The translations under genes were made by a program, and so were the position numbers. From the NCBI RefSeq assembly GCF_024055795.1, contig NZ_JAMXMY010000011.1:1-64000 (forward strand): a stretch of 64,000 nt of DNA, given 5' to 3'. Below are positions 7,985 to 16,692 of the stretch, one piece after another. This stretch comes from Actinoallomurus purpureus (GTDB lineage: Bacteria; Actinomycetota; Actinomycetes; Streptosporangiales; Streptosporangiaceae). How positions within the stretch are numbered: position 1 is the first letter of the stretch; each line of letters opens with the position of its first letter. Below the pieces are notes generated by a model. It did not search any database. It worked only from the letters and a program-made list of their open reading frames with translations, and was not told the origin of the DNA.

Positions 7985-8947
7985 ATGCACAGGAGCCCCG
8001 CAGTCCGGGGTCGCGGGATCACGAAGTCCTTCGGTGATGTGGTCGCACTCGACGGCGTCGACCTCGACGTGGCGAGCGGGCAGGTCCACGGCCTGGTCGG
8101 CCCGAACGGCGCGGGCAAGACGACGCTCCTCGGTCTGCTGCTGGGCCTGGCGGTCGCGGACGGCGGCCGCCTCGAGATCCTCGGTACGCCGGTCGGTCGG
8201 ACGCTCGCCGTCGCCGACGGCGTCGCGGGCTTCGTGGACGGGCCCGGGCTCTATCCGTCGCTCACCGCGCGGCAGAACCTCTCGGCCCTGGCCTCACTGC
8301 GCGGGTACGACGCCGGTCGCACCGCCGGTGTCGACGACGCACTGGAGCAGGTCGGGCTCACCGACGTCGCCGACGACCGCATCCGGGGCTTCTCGCTGGG
8401 CATGCGCCAGCGGCTCGGGCTGGCCGCCGCGCTGCTCACCACACCACGACTGCTCGTGCTCGATGAGCCGGCCAACGGTCTGGACCCTGCCGGCAAGCAC
8501 CACGTACACCGCGTCATCACCGAGCTCGCCGCGGACGGGACCGCGGTGGTCCTCTCCAGCCACCGAATGGACGACCTCGCTGCACTGTGCTCCGAGGTCA
8601 CCGTCCTCGCCACCGGGCGGGTCGTCTTCTCCGGGCCGGTGAGCAAGCTGGCCGCCGAGAGCGGCGAGCTCGACTATCGGCTGCTCACCTCCGACCCGGC
8701 AGCGGCCCACCGGGTGGCGCTGGAAACGCCAGGGCTCCGCGTCGCGACCGGTCGCGACCGCGTCGAGCGGCCGGACGCCGACGTACTCGTGGTCCGCGGG
8801 CCTGTGCCGGCCATCGAGGAGCTGGTGGTGCGGCTGGTGCGGGCCGACGTGGCGGTACGAGAACTGGCGCCGGTGGTGGCGCCGCTCGAGGCCGCGTTCC
8901 TGGCCCTGACCGGGGCCGGGCAGACCGACGAGAAGGACGTGCCGTGA
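7985..8947 (+). CDS. ABC transporter ATP-binding protein
   Basis: The 320-residue ATPase energises an ABC-2 type exporter. Walker A GPNGAGKTT lies near residue 40. The signature FSLGMRQR lies near residue 138, Walker B LLVLDEPANGLDP near 157, and the switch histidine in SSHRM near 196. The C-terminal 90 residues are a family-typical regulatory tail. The ATG at 7985 has GGGAG about 8 bases upstream. The permease gene follows directly, and the ATPase stop overlaps a possible permease GTG start. The substrate is unknown. Confidence 0.95.
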   Translation: MHRSPAVRGRGITKSFGDVVALDGVDLDVASGQVHGLVGPNGAGKTTLLGLLLGLAVADGGRLEILGTPVGRTLAVADGVAGFVDGPGLYPSLTARQNLSALASLRGYDAGRTAGVDDALEQVGLTDVADDRIRGFSLGMRQRLGLAAALLTTPRLLVLDEPANGLDPAGKHHVHRVITELAADGTAVVLSSHRMDDLAALCSEVTVLATGRVVFSGPVSKLAAESGELDYRLLTSDPAAAHRVALETPGLRVATGRDRVERPDADVLVVRGPVPAIEELVVRLVRADVAVRELAPVVAPLEAAFLALTGAGQTDEKDVP

Positions 8948-9012
8948 CCGAGCGAAGCGAGGGAACCGATAAGCACAGCACCTCTGGTCATGAGGCCGAC
9001 GAAGGAGGCCTC

Positions 9013-10368
9013 ATGACCGCGACCGTCGCCCCATCCTCGGTCGAGGCCCGGCCGGCGCCGGTGCTGCGCGGCTACCGGTTCGAGCTGGTCAAGCTGCTCT
9101 CCCAGTGGCGGATCCGCGTACTGCTGCTCGCCTGCTGGATCGCCCCTGCGGGCTTCGTGGCCGCGGTGAGCCTGCAGAGCCAGCTGCCCGCCGACACCGT
9201 CTTCGGCCGCTGGATGCACGCGACCGGCTGGGCGGGGGCGCTGGTCGTGCTGGACTTCTCGCGCAGCTGGGCGCTCCCACTGCTGACGGCGCTGGTCGCC
9301 GGCGACGTCTTCGCGGCCGAGGACCGGCTGGGCACCTGGCGCCACCTCCTCGTGGCGGTCCGCTCGCCGAGGCGGATCTTCGTGGCGAAGGGCCTCGCCA
9401 CCCTCACCGTGCTCCTGCTGCTGGTGGCCGGACTGACCGGATCGGGCATCGCCGGCGGCCTGGCCGCGGTCGGCGACCGACCGCTCGTCGGCCTGGACGG
9501 CCATCTCCTCACCCCGGCGGGCGCGGCCGGGACGGTCCTGCTCGCGTGGGCCTGCGTGCTGGCGCCGACGCTGGCGTTCGCCGCGATCGGCCTCCTCGGC
9601 TCGGTGGCCCTCGGCCGCTCCACGATGGGGCTGCTGGTACCCGCGCTCCTCGCGTTCGCGCTGCAGCTCGCGCAGTTGCTCCCGCTGCCGGTGGCCGTGC
9701 GGCTGGCCCTGCCGAGCCACGCCTTCCTCGCCTGGCGGGGGCTCTTCACCAGCCCGGTGCAGGCGGGCCCCCTCCTCATCGGCCTCGCGGTGAGCCTGGC
9801 GTGGGCGGGCGTCGCCACCGCGCTGGCCTACCGTCTGTTCCTGCGCCGCGACTTCACCGACCTCGCGTACGACGGGTCGGGCCGGCGCGTCCTCGTGGCG
9901 GGGGCGCTGCCGCTGGCCGGCCTGGTCGCCCTCACCGCCGTCGTGGTCAGCGTCGCGACCCCGGCCAAGGGGTCCGGGATCGAGCAGGCCAAGGTGCAGG
10001 ACTCGCTCGCCACGGCGTACGCCCACCTCTACCGGCTGCAGACGCGGGAGCTCCATCGCCCCGACGTCACCGAGGCCCAGCTTCGGGCCACCGCGTCCTG
10101 TGACAAGGGCGGCGACCGGGTCCTCGACGAGGGACCGGGCAACGACTGGCGGTGTGTCGTGTCCTGGCACCTCCCCGGCGCGACCGCCGTGGGCACCGCC
10201 ATCTACCAGCTCGACGTCACCGCGGACGGGCGGTACGTCGCCGACGGAGACGGCCCGAAGGAGGTGAACGGCTACTTCCAGGTGCGCACCCCGACCGGGG
10301 ACGCACCTAACCCCCTGTGGCAGTTCGACGGGAACGTCGACCTGCTCGCAAGCACCTCGAAGGATTGA
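9013..10368 (+). CDS. ABC-2 type permease with extracytoplasmic C-terminal domain
   Basis: This 451-residue membrane subunit has about six hydrophobic segments in its first 300 residues (for example VLLLACWIAPAGFVAAV and LLLLVAGLTGSGIAGGL). After a last helix (LPLAGLVALTAVVVSVA) comes an exported domain of about 125 residues with two cysteines (TASCDKGG, DWRCVVSW). That domain is atypical for simple ABC-2 permeases and may bind substrate. The ATG at 9013 has an excellent GAAGGAGG site. A GTG at 8944 overlapping the ATPase stop is the alternative. It pairs with the preceding ATPase. Confidence 0.9.
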   Translation: MTATVAPSSVEARPAPVLRGYRFELVKLLSQWRIRVLLLACWIAPAGFVAAVSLQSQLPADTVFGRWMHATGWAGALVVLDFSRSWALPLLTALVAGDVFAAEDRLGTWRHLLVAVRSPRRIFVAKGLATLTVLLLLVAGLTGSGIAGGLAAVGDRPLVGLDGHLLTPAGAAGTVLLAWACVLAPTLAFAAIGLLGSVALGRSTMGLLVPALLAFALQLAQLLPLPVAVRLALPSHAFLAWRGLFTSPVQAGPLLIGLAVSLAWAGVATALAYRLFLRRDFTDLAYDGSGRRVLVAGALPLAGLVALTAVVVSVATPAKGSGIEQAKVQDSLATAYAHLYRLQTRELHRPDVTEAQLRATASCDKGGDRVLDEGPGNDWRCVVSWHLPGATAVGTAIYQLDVTADGRYVADGDGPKEVNGYFQVRTPTGDAPNPLWQFDGNVDLLASTSKD

Positions 10369-10371
10369 TCA

Positions 10372-13116
10372 ATGCACGTCACCCGCCAGCGTGTCGAGAA
10401 GGTCCCGCTCGGGCTCTTCCGTCGACTCACCGGCCGCCGGTTCCGTCTGGTGGCGGCCGGCACCGCAGCTCTCGCCATCACCAGCGGAGGCGTCTCGTAC
10501 GCCTCCACCAAGGTGTTCGGCACCGATCAGGTCGGCCAGACCACCAAAAAGGGCCTGGTCGTGTCCAGCGACCAGTACATCAAGCCGATCGGCGAGCGCC
10601 TCGTCATCAACAACGGCAAGATCATGTCGTCCTCGGTCAGCCCGGACGGCACCCACGTCGCGGCCTCCATCACCGACGGTGGGATGGCGCTCGCCATCGT
10701 GGACCTGAAGAACTGGAAGGTGCAGCAGCTCGTCGGCAACAACAAGGCTGCGGATCTGAAGATCAGCGGCAACGACGTGGGCCAGGAAGGCCCCATGTAC
10801 TCGCCCGACGGTTCGCAGCTGTGGCTGGGCCAGTCCGACGGCTACACCAAGTTCACCGTGAACCCGGACGGCACCCTCGCCAACCCGACGTCCATCAAGA
10901 TCCCGGTGGACGGGCCCAAGCACGCGCTGGTGGCTCGGGCAGTGTTCTCGGCCGACGGCAAGACCGTGTACTCCGCCGTCAACGGCCAGAACCGCGTGGT
11001 CGCCATCGACGCGGCGACCGGGACCATCCAGCAGAGCTGGGCCGTGGGCAACGCCCCGCGTGGTGTGGCGCTGGTCGGCAACAAGCTCTACGTCAGCAAC
11101 GAGGGCGGCCGCCCGGCGAAGCCCGGCGACACCACGATCAACTCCTACAACACCCAGGTGCCGGCCAACCCGGTGACCGGTGCCACCACCACCGGCACGG
11201 TCAGCGTCATCGACCTGGCGAACCCGGCTGCCGCCGCCACGAGCATCGACGTCGGTCTGCACCCGACCGCTCTGTACGCCAAGGACGGGGCGCTGTTCGT
11301 CACCAACACCGCCACCAACGACGTGTCCGTCATCGACACGGCCAAGAACAAGGTCGTCCAGACCATCGCCACCCGGCCGTGGCCGGAGGCGTCGGTGGGC
11401 TACGAGCCCGACGCGGTGACGCTCACCGACGACGGTCACCTGCTGGTGACGCTCGGCCGCGCCAACGCCGTCGCCGTCTACCGGTACACGAAGCCGCTGG
11501 AGCCGGTCAGCTACGTCGGCCTGCTCCCGACGGACTACTTCCCCGCGGAGATCACCACCGTCGGCGACGACGTGCTGGTCTCCAACACCCGTGGTATCGA
11601 CGCCCGCCGCCCCACCACCGCCGCCGGGCACGGCACCCACGACACCACCTCGAGCCTGCAGCGGTTCAAACTGCCGGACGACAGAACCATCAGGTCCTAC
11701 ACGAGGAAGGTCTTCGAGCAGAACGGCTGGGGCAGGAACGACGTCGAGCAGGCCAAGGGCCGCTCCGCGCACGCCGTGGCGGTCCCGCAGCGGCTCGGCG
11801 CCCCCTCGACGATCAAGCACGTCTTCCTGCTCGTCAAGGAGAACCGGACCTACGACCAGGTCTACGGTGACATCCCGCAGGGCAACGGCGCCCCGGCGCT
11901 GGCCCAGTACGGCGAGAACGTGACGCCGAACCAGCACGCGCTGGCCAAGCAGTTCGGGCTGTACGACAACACCTACGACATCGGCACGAACTCCGCCGAG
12001 GGTCACAACTGGCTCATGCAGGCCGACGACCCGGAGTACACCGAGTCCTCGGCCGGTGAGTACACGCGCAGCTACGACACCGAGGACGACGCTCTCGGCC
12101 ACCAGCGGACCGGCTTCCTCTGGACCGGTGCGCAGGCGGTCGGGAAGTCCGTCAAGGACTACGGCGAGTTCCAGTCGTTCGAGAGCAAGCCGACCGGAGC
12201 GTCCTGGCAGAACCTGTACTGCGACGCCAAGAACATGGCGGCTACCGGGCAGAACACCGCCTACCCCATACAAACGGGCTCGGCGATCCCCTCGCTCAAC
12301 AAGGTGTCGGTGCCCGGCTTCCCGCTCTTCGACACCAGCGTCCCGGACATCTACAAGTACGAGATCTGGAAGCAGGACTTCGAGAAGAACGGGCCGGCGA
12401 ACCTGAACATGTTCTGGTTCTCCAACGACCACACCGGTGGTCCGCCGAGCGGGCCCGCTCAGGTCGCGGACAACGACCTCGCGACCGGCAAGGTGGTTGA
12501 CGCGATCTCGCACAGCAAGTACTGGAAGGACTCCGCGATCTTCGTGGTCGAGGACGACTCCCAGGCCGGCACCGACCACGTCGACGGCCACCGTGCCCCG
12601 ATCCAGATCATCAGCCCCTGGGCCAAGCACGGCACCGTCGACAGCCACTACTACTCGCAGATCACGATGATCCGGACCATCGAGCAGATCCTCGGGGTCC
12701 ACCCGATGAACCAGAAGGACAGCGCCGCGACCCCGATGAGCGGGGCGTTCACCAACAAGCCCGACGACACGCCGTTCACCGCTCTGCCCAACCGGACCTC
12801 GCTGACCTTGGGTCTGTCGACCCCGCCGAGCTGCGGCCTGGACACCCCGGCGCCGCAGAACACGAGGGCCGCGGCCGTGCCATCGGCGAAGGTGCCCGCG
12901 GGCGAGCAGCCGGTAGCGGCGAAGTGGCAGGCATGGAAGGCGAAGCAGCCGTTCACCGGGCCCAACGCCAAGGCCGACTCCGCCAACCCCGAGCAGATGA
13001 ACCACTTCTCGTGGTACGAGGCGCACGGGTGGACGAAGCCCTACCCGGGTGAGACCAAGATCTACGCGCCGGACCAGGTGCCGGGCGCCTACATCCCGTC
13101 GTCGGACCACGACTGA
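10372..13116 (+). CDS. secreted beta-propeller/phosphoesterase fusion protein
   Basis: The 914-residue protein has an N-terminal hydrophobic signal or anchor (FRLVAAGTAALAITSGGVSY). A YncE-like seven-bladed propeller follows (about residues 60-440; repeats such as VFSADGKTVYSAV and VSVIDTAKNKVVQTI). The rest is a phosphoesterase/alkaline-phosphatase-superfamily domain (about 470-780), with HVFLLVKENRTYDQVYGD at the metal site, NTYDIGTNSAEGHNW, SNDHTGG, and FVVEDDSQAGTDHVDGHR. It starts 3 bases after the permease stop, so the three genes form one transcription unit. It probably hydrolyses a phosphodiester outside the membrane; the substrate is unknown. Confidence 0.9.
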   Translation: MHVTRQRVEKVPLGLFRRLTGRRFRLVAAGTAALAITSGGVSYASTKVFGTDQVGQTTKKGLVVSSDQYIKPIGERLVINNGKIMSSSVSPDGTHVAASITDGGMALAIVDLKNWKVQQLVGNNKAADLKISGNDVGQEGPMYSPDGSQLWLGQSDGYTKFTVNPDGTLANPTSIKIPVDGPKHALVARAVFSADGKTVYSAVNGQNRVVAIDAATGTIQQSWAVGNAPRGVALVGNKLYVSNEGGRPAKPGDTTINSYNTQVPANPVTGATTTGTVSVIDLANPAAAATSIDVGLHPTALYAKDGALFVTNTATNDVSVIDTAKNKVVQTIATRPWPEASVGYEPDAVTLTDDGHLLVTLGRANAVAVYRYTKPLEPVSYVGLLPTDYFPAEITTVGDDVLVSNTRGIDARRPTTAAGHGTHDTTSSLQRFKLPDDRTIRSYTRKVFEQNGWGRNDVEQAKGRSAHAVAVPQRLGAPSTIKHVFLLVKENRTYDQVYGDIPQGNGAPALAQYGENVTPNQHALAKQFGLYDNTYDIGTNSAEGHNWLMQADDPEYTESSAGEYTRSYDTEDDALGHQRTGFLWTGAQAVGKSVKDYGEFQSFESKPTGASWQNLYCDAKNMAATGQNTAYPIQTGSAIPSLNKVSVPGFPLFDTSVPDIYKYEIWKQDFEKNGPANLNMFWFSNDHTGGPPSGPAQVADNDLATGKVVDAISHSKYWKDSAIFVVEDDSQAGTDHVDGHRAPIQIISPWAKHGTVDSHYYSQITMIRTIEQILGVHPMNQKDSAATPMSGAFTNKPDDTPFTALPNRTSLTLGLSTPPSCGLDTPAPQNTRAAAVPSAKVPAGEQPVAAKWQAWKAKQPFTGPNAKADSANPEQMNHFSWYEAHGWTKPYPGETKIYAPDQVPGAYIPSSDHD

Positions 13117-13600
13117 CCCGCACGATTCACACGACGGCCCGCCGGGATCCCGGCGGGCCGCTCAGGCGCGCTGAATCGCCACGCGACGCCGGCCCTGTTC
13201 CGAATGCGTGCCGAAGCGTTTTTTACCTCGCTAGCGTCCCCGCCTCGCCCGGCCGCTCTGCGACACCCTCATCACGACCGCGGACTGTACGGTCAACGGC
13301 ACCGGTGGGAGTGGGGGTTGTGGCTGCGCGGGCGCCGGGGAGTTGGCGGCTTGATCGGTGGTGACGGGGCAGGGAGGACGCAGCACCCCGAGGCTGCTAC
13401 TCGCCTGAAGAGAGCGGAAACCTCTTGGTCCCTCCCTTAGCGGCTGAGATACTTGCGCCTTCTCTGGTGGGCAGGTGCGCAACTTGCCAGCAGCACTCTG
13501 AAGTTCTTGTACGCGTGGGCGCGAACAGAGCTCATGCGTGCAGACGGCGGACATCTGCGACTTCTCGCCTACAAGAAATCTCGACTGGGGAGCAGAGGCA
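13117..13600. other. intergenic, no gene seen apart from terminator
   Basis: The first 45 bases hold the terminator of the phosphoesterase operon. The rest has only low-quality overlapping frames. Composition becomes visibly less GC-rich from about 13400, which marks the left edge of the accessory patch. Confidence 0.5.
13136..13159 (+). terminator. 10-bp GC stem terminator
   Basis: GGCCCGCCGG and CCGGCGGGCC pair around GATC, 20 bases after the phosphoesterase stop. It has no T-run. Confidence 0.75.
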
Positions 13601-15532
13601 ATGGGAACCGGGAGCGCATGGGCACCGCTGGAGGCATACTGGCAGGCCAAGGCGTTGGTTCGGGACAGAGAGAGACTGATCCCGAAGATCGAACAGATCT
13701 ATCGAGACGCACACCCCAACGGTCGGGACCCTGCCGCAAGCGACGTGGACTCGTGGCGAGAGAGCGTCTACGAACTGGCTACAGCTCTCTCCGATATGAA
13801 CCTTGGGCAAGTGTGGATGTTCGTGGAATACAGGGTGGATCCCGGCATGAATCCAATTGATGTCGTTCTCGCCGGAAGCCATCCGGCCGGCGGGTTGAGC
13901 TTCGCTGCAATCGAGTTGAAGCAATGGAGCGACCTCGACCGCCCGAACCCATCCGTCCCCAATGGGCTATGTGCGTCGTGCAGGTCGGCAGGCCCGGGAA
14001 CGCTTTGCAAACGGTGCTCCATCGAGCGGGTCCATGTTCCCTCCTATCAGAAGAACAAGAAGCACCCGGCGGTGCAGGTGTACGACAATCTGGTTGCACT
14101 GAAGAAGCACCACAGCATGTTTGACGACCGCTACGTCAAACTTGTCGGCGCGTCATACCTGCACAATCTTAAGGATCCACAGGCGCAATGGGTCAGCATG
14201 GTTGCTCCGCGCCCTGGAATCCCCACCTTCACTGCCCGCAAGCCTGCCGACCTTCGGCGCTTCCTCAAGGAAAATTTTGACGAAAAATCGGGTGACGAAG
14301 CGGCACAGGCGCTGCTCGAACGCCGTCGCTCGAACTCCCTGCTCACGACAGAAGTCGGAGAAATTCTCAACGGGTATACGCGGTTCAGCCTGATCGAGAA
14401 CCAGCAAAGGGCGGTGACCGACATCATGAACGAAGTCGGAAACACCTCCTCGAATGGCGCGAAGAAGGTGTTTGTGGTCAGTGGGCGTGCAGGTAGCGGC
14501 AAGTCGCTGGTCGCACTCACGCTGCTGGGGCAAGCGCTGGCCGGAGGCTACGAGGCGTGCTATGTCTCTGGGGGAGTCGCATCACGCGAAAACTTCAAGC
14601 GTGCCTCGGCTGGCCGAGGAGCCGCCTTCGCCTCGTTGAACAACGTCGCCAACAACCGCGCGACAGACGAGCTTGATCTCATCCTGTGCGACGAGGCACA
14701 TCGGCTGACCGAGCGCCCGATGACAGGGTCCTTCGCCATGCGTCCCGGCGAATCGTCTGTCTCCGTGATCGTCACGCGAGCAAAGGTGCCTGTCTTCTTT
14801 ATGGATGGAGATCAGCGTCTTTTTCCCGAAGAGGTCTGGTCTCCGGAGGCTCTTGTCCGAGAGATTCAGTGCCTGGGGGCGGAGGTGGTGCCGATCGACC
14901 TGGATCGCGTACTACGTGCCGTCGGTAGTGCGACCTACGACACATGGGTAAAGCATTTGCTCGCTGGCAAACCCATGCTGTGGAACGTCGGGGACAACAC
15001 TGATCCGGAGCCGTTCAAGCTCTATTACACGGACTCTGCCTCAAAGATGGAGAGCTTCCTGCGTTGCAAGGAGGAGGCCGGAGCCACCGCGAGGATGAGT
15101 GCTGGCATGTGCTGGGAGTGGAACGACTCAACCGGAACAGTCCCAGAGGTGGCTCCGGAGCCTGGGTGGGCGCGGCCATGGAATGCCGGAGACGCGCATG
15201 ACACCCCTGGAGTGCCGAAGCGGAGGTATTGGGCTACAGAACCCGGCGGCTTCGGCCAGATCGGGTGCGTTCACACGGCACAGGGACTCGAGTACGAGTG
15301 GGGCGGAGTGATTCTGGGACCCGACCTCACTTGGAACAACGGTAGCTGGGCCGTGCATCGAGAGCATGTGCGGAGCAAGGCCAGCCGAATCCGCTCAGAT
15401 GATGACCTGGGGCGTGCCATCCGCAATGCGTATGGCGTCCTCATGACACGCTCCATCCGCGGCACGGTGCTTTACTCCGTGGACCCTGCTACCAGGAAGC
15501 TCTTCGCCGATCTGGGGGTTCCGAAGCTCTGA
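13601..15532 (+). CDS. putative nuclease-zinc-DUF2075 helicase protein
   Basis: This 643-residue protein appears modular. Residues about 70-110 contain a PD-(D/E)XK-like core: D87 in NPIDVVLAG, then E105-x-K107 in FAAIELKQW. It is followed by a Cys4 knuckle (C124, C127, C136, C139). The rest is a DUF2075/Schlafen-type superfamily I helicase: Q268, Walker A GRAGSGKS (295-302), DEAH (364-367), QGLEYEWGGVILG and a late Arg motif (YGVLMTRSIRGT). The ATG at 13601 has GGGGAG upstream. Composition is less GC-rich than the neighbours, which suggests transfer. Such nuclease-helicase fusions are typical of phage or plasmid defence; that role is inference. Confidence 0.85.
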   Translation: MGTGSAWAPLEAYWQAKALVRDRERLIPKIEQIYRDAHPNGRDPAASDVDSWRESVYELATALSDMNLGQVWMFVEYRVDPGMNPIDVVLAGSHPAGGLSFAAIELKQWSDLDRPNPSVPNGLCASCRSAGPGTLCKRCSIERVHVPSYQKNKKHPAVQVYDNLVALKKHHSMFDDRYVKLVGASYLHNLKDPQAQWVSMVAPRPGIPTFTARKPADLRRFLKENFDEKSGDEAAQALLERRRSNSLLTTEVGEILNGYTRFSLIENQQRAVTDIMNEVGNTSSNGAKKVFVVSGRAGSGKSLVALTLLGQALAGGYEACYVSGGVASRENFKRASAGRGAAFASLNNVANNRATDELDLILCDEAHRLTERPMTGSFAMRPGESSVSVIVTRAKVPVFFMDGDQRLFPEEVWSPEALVREIQCLGAEVVPIDLDRVLRAVGSATYDTWVKHLLAGKPMLWNVGDNTDPEPFKLYYTDSASKMESFLRCKEEAGATARMSAGMCWEWNDSTGTVPEVAPEPGWARPWNAGDAHDTPGVPKRRYWATEPGGFGQIGCVHTAQGLEYEWGGVILGPDLTWNNGSWAVHREHVRSKASRIRSDDDLGRAIRNAYGVLMTRSIRGTVLYSVDPATRKLFADLGVPKL

Positions 15533-15623
15533 AGTGCTACGGCGGGCGGGGCGTGGGCTGCGGGTGTGCTGCGACGGCTGCACTGGGCGTGGTCGACGCC
15601 GCCCTGCAGTGGCTCCGCTCTAG

Positions 15624-16268
15624 TTAGGGCGCGCGCCCGCGACGCTCTTTGTACTTACCGGTGGCGCGCCACTTTGCCAGGATCAGCGGGAGGTCGACCA
15701 TGTCACCCACCTCCTCCTGCTCGTAGCACGCGGCCTTGAGAGCCGTGATCCGTCTCTCGGGAGCAGGATCGGCGCCGATCCACATGCATGTCTTCTCGTA
15801 CTGTTCGCGGGTCAATCCGTGGGAGTAGAAGCCAGGCAGGCGGACGAGATCCTTCTCAAAGTCCCGACGCTGCCGGCGTTCCTCCGCCAAGAGCCCCGAC
15901 CGCCGGCGCTGGGCCAGTGAGCCGATGATGATCGTCTCCGCATCGTGCTCAGGCGGCTCGAACCGGACATCGCCCAAGCTCTGGCAAACGCTGTCAGGCA
16001 ACCTGATCAGGCCGAGTTCGTCACACGCGCGCTCGTACTGCTCTCGGGTGTAGTGGGTGGGCGGATACGCGCTGGTGCCGCGCACGGCAGCGCCGACGCG
16101 GTCCATGGCCGCTCGCACGTTGAGGTACGTCAGGCAGGCCACGCGAGCCGCTTCCGGCGTCGTCTTGGGAACGCCGATCCGGACGTCTCGCTCCGCGCTT
16201 CTCGGCTCGAACCGGCCTTGCGCGTTCTCGACGATCTCGACGTCATCGGGGAGCTCGCTGTAAGCCAT
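15624..16268 (-). CDS. hypothetical protein with duplicated TREQYE motif
   Basis: The family of this 214-residue soluble protein is unknown. It contains two copies of a helical motif, HYTREQYERACDELG and GLTREQYEKTCMWIG, about 80 residues apart, which suggests an internal duplication. The first copy precedes a variable segment (GLIRLPDSVC); the second precedes a basic C-terminus (KWRATGKYKERRGR). The gene is convergent with the nuclease-helicase and shares its lower GC content. An upstream GTG at 16319 is an alternative start. It could be a DNA-binding or accessory protein of the same island. Confidence 0.65.
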   Translation of the reverse strand: MAYSELPDDVEIVENAQGRFEPRSAERDVRIGVPKTTPEAARVACLTYLNVRAAMDRVGAAVRGTSAYPPTHYTREQYERACDELGLIRLPDSVCQSLGDVRFEPPEHDAETIIIGSLAQRRRSGLLAEERRQRRDFEKDLVRLPGFYSHGLTREQYEKTCMWIGADPAPERRITALKAACYEQEEVGDMVDLPLILAKWRATGKYKERRGRAP

Positions 16269-16460
16269 GTCCACAGGGGCGTAGCGTACGGCCGACGCGA
16301 GCTGGCGGCGAGACCGCACGGCTACGACGGCCGATGCAACGACGGCATTAGGACGCTATGAGGACGATCATGGCCTGCTGTTCCCAATGCGTTCCCAGGA
16401 AGACCCATAAACGACGAAAGCGGGGGTCTCCGTGAGACTCCCGCCCAGGTCAGGCACTTG

Positions 16461-16532
16461 CTGGGGTACCAGGACTCGAACCTAGACTAACTGAACCAGA
16501 ATCAGTCGTGCTGCCGATTACACCATACCCCA
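16461..16532 (-). tRNA. tRNA-Gln (anticodon CUG)
   Basis: A complete 72-base cloverleaf is visible on the minus strand. The acceptor TGGGGTA pairs with TACCCCA, the anticodon stem ACTGA/TCAGT encloses TTCTGGT (anticodon CTG), and the T arm contains GGTTCGAGTCC. The discriminator is G and CCA is not encoded. It reads CAG. Confidence 0.96.
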
Positions 16533-16569
16533 CTGGCCTGTGGACCTTCCGATCTCCAGCGCCTCAGGC

Positions 16570-16586
16570 AGTTTAGCGGACGTTCG
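16570..16586 (-). promoter_or_regulatory. putative tRNA-Gln promoter -10 region
   Basis: The minus strand reads GAACGTCCGCTAAACTG, with -10 hexamer TAAACT 38 bases before the tRNA. The string is nearly identical to the one upstream of tRNA-Glu, so it is likely a real promoter element rather than chance. Confidence 0.5.
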
Positions 16587-16692
16587 CGGGTGCTCGCGAA
16601 CGCGATCCGGCGAGGCGGATGCCGTGTCCGGTTCGGCGAGGGTGGGGTGTCCGTTCTGTCCCAGGGGCGGGCGGCGCGGTTAGTCTCCCGAT

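Noticed and set aside
7652-8089. Minus-strand 145-codon frame before the ABC genes
   Set aside because: It overlaps the ABC gene start, has no ribosome site, and only its tail looks protein-like. It is kept as a possible remnant, not a gene.
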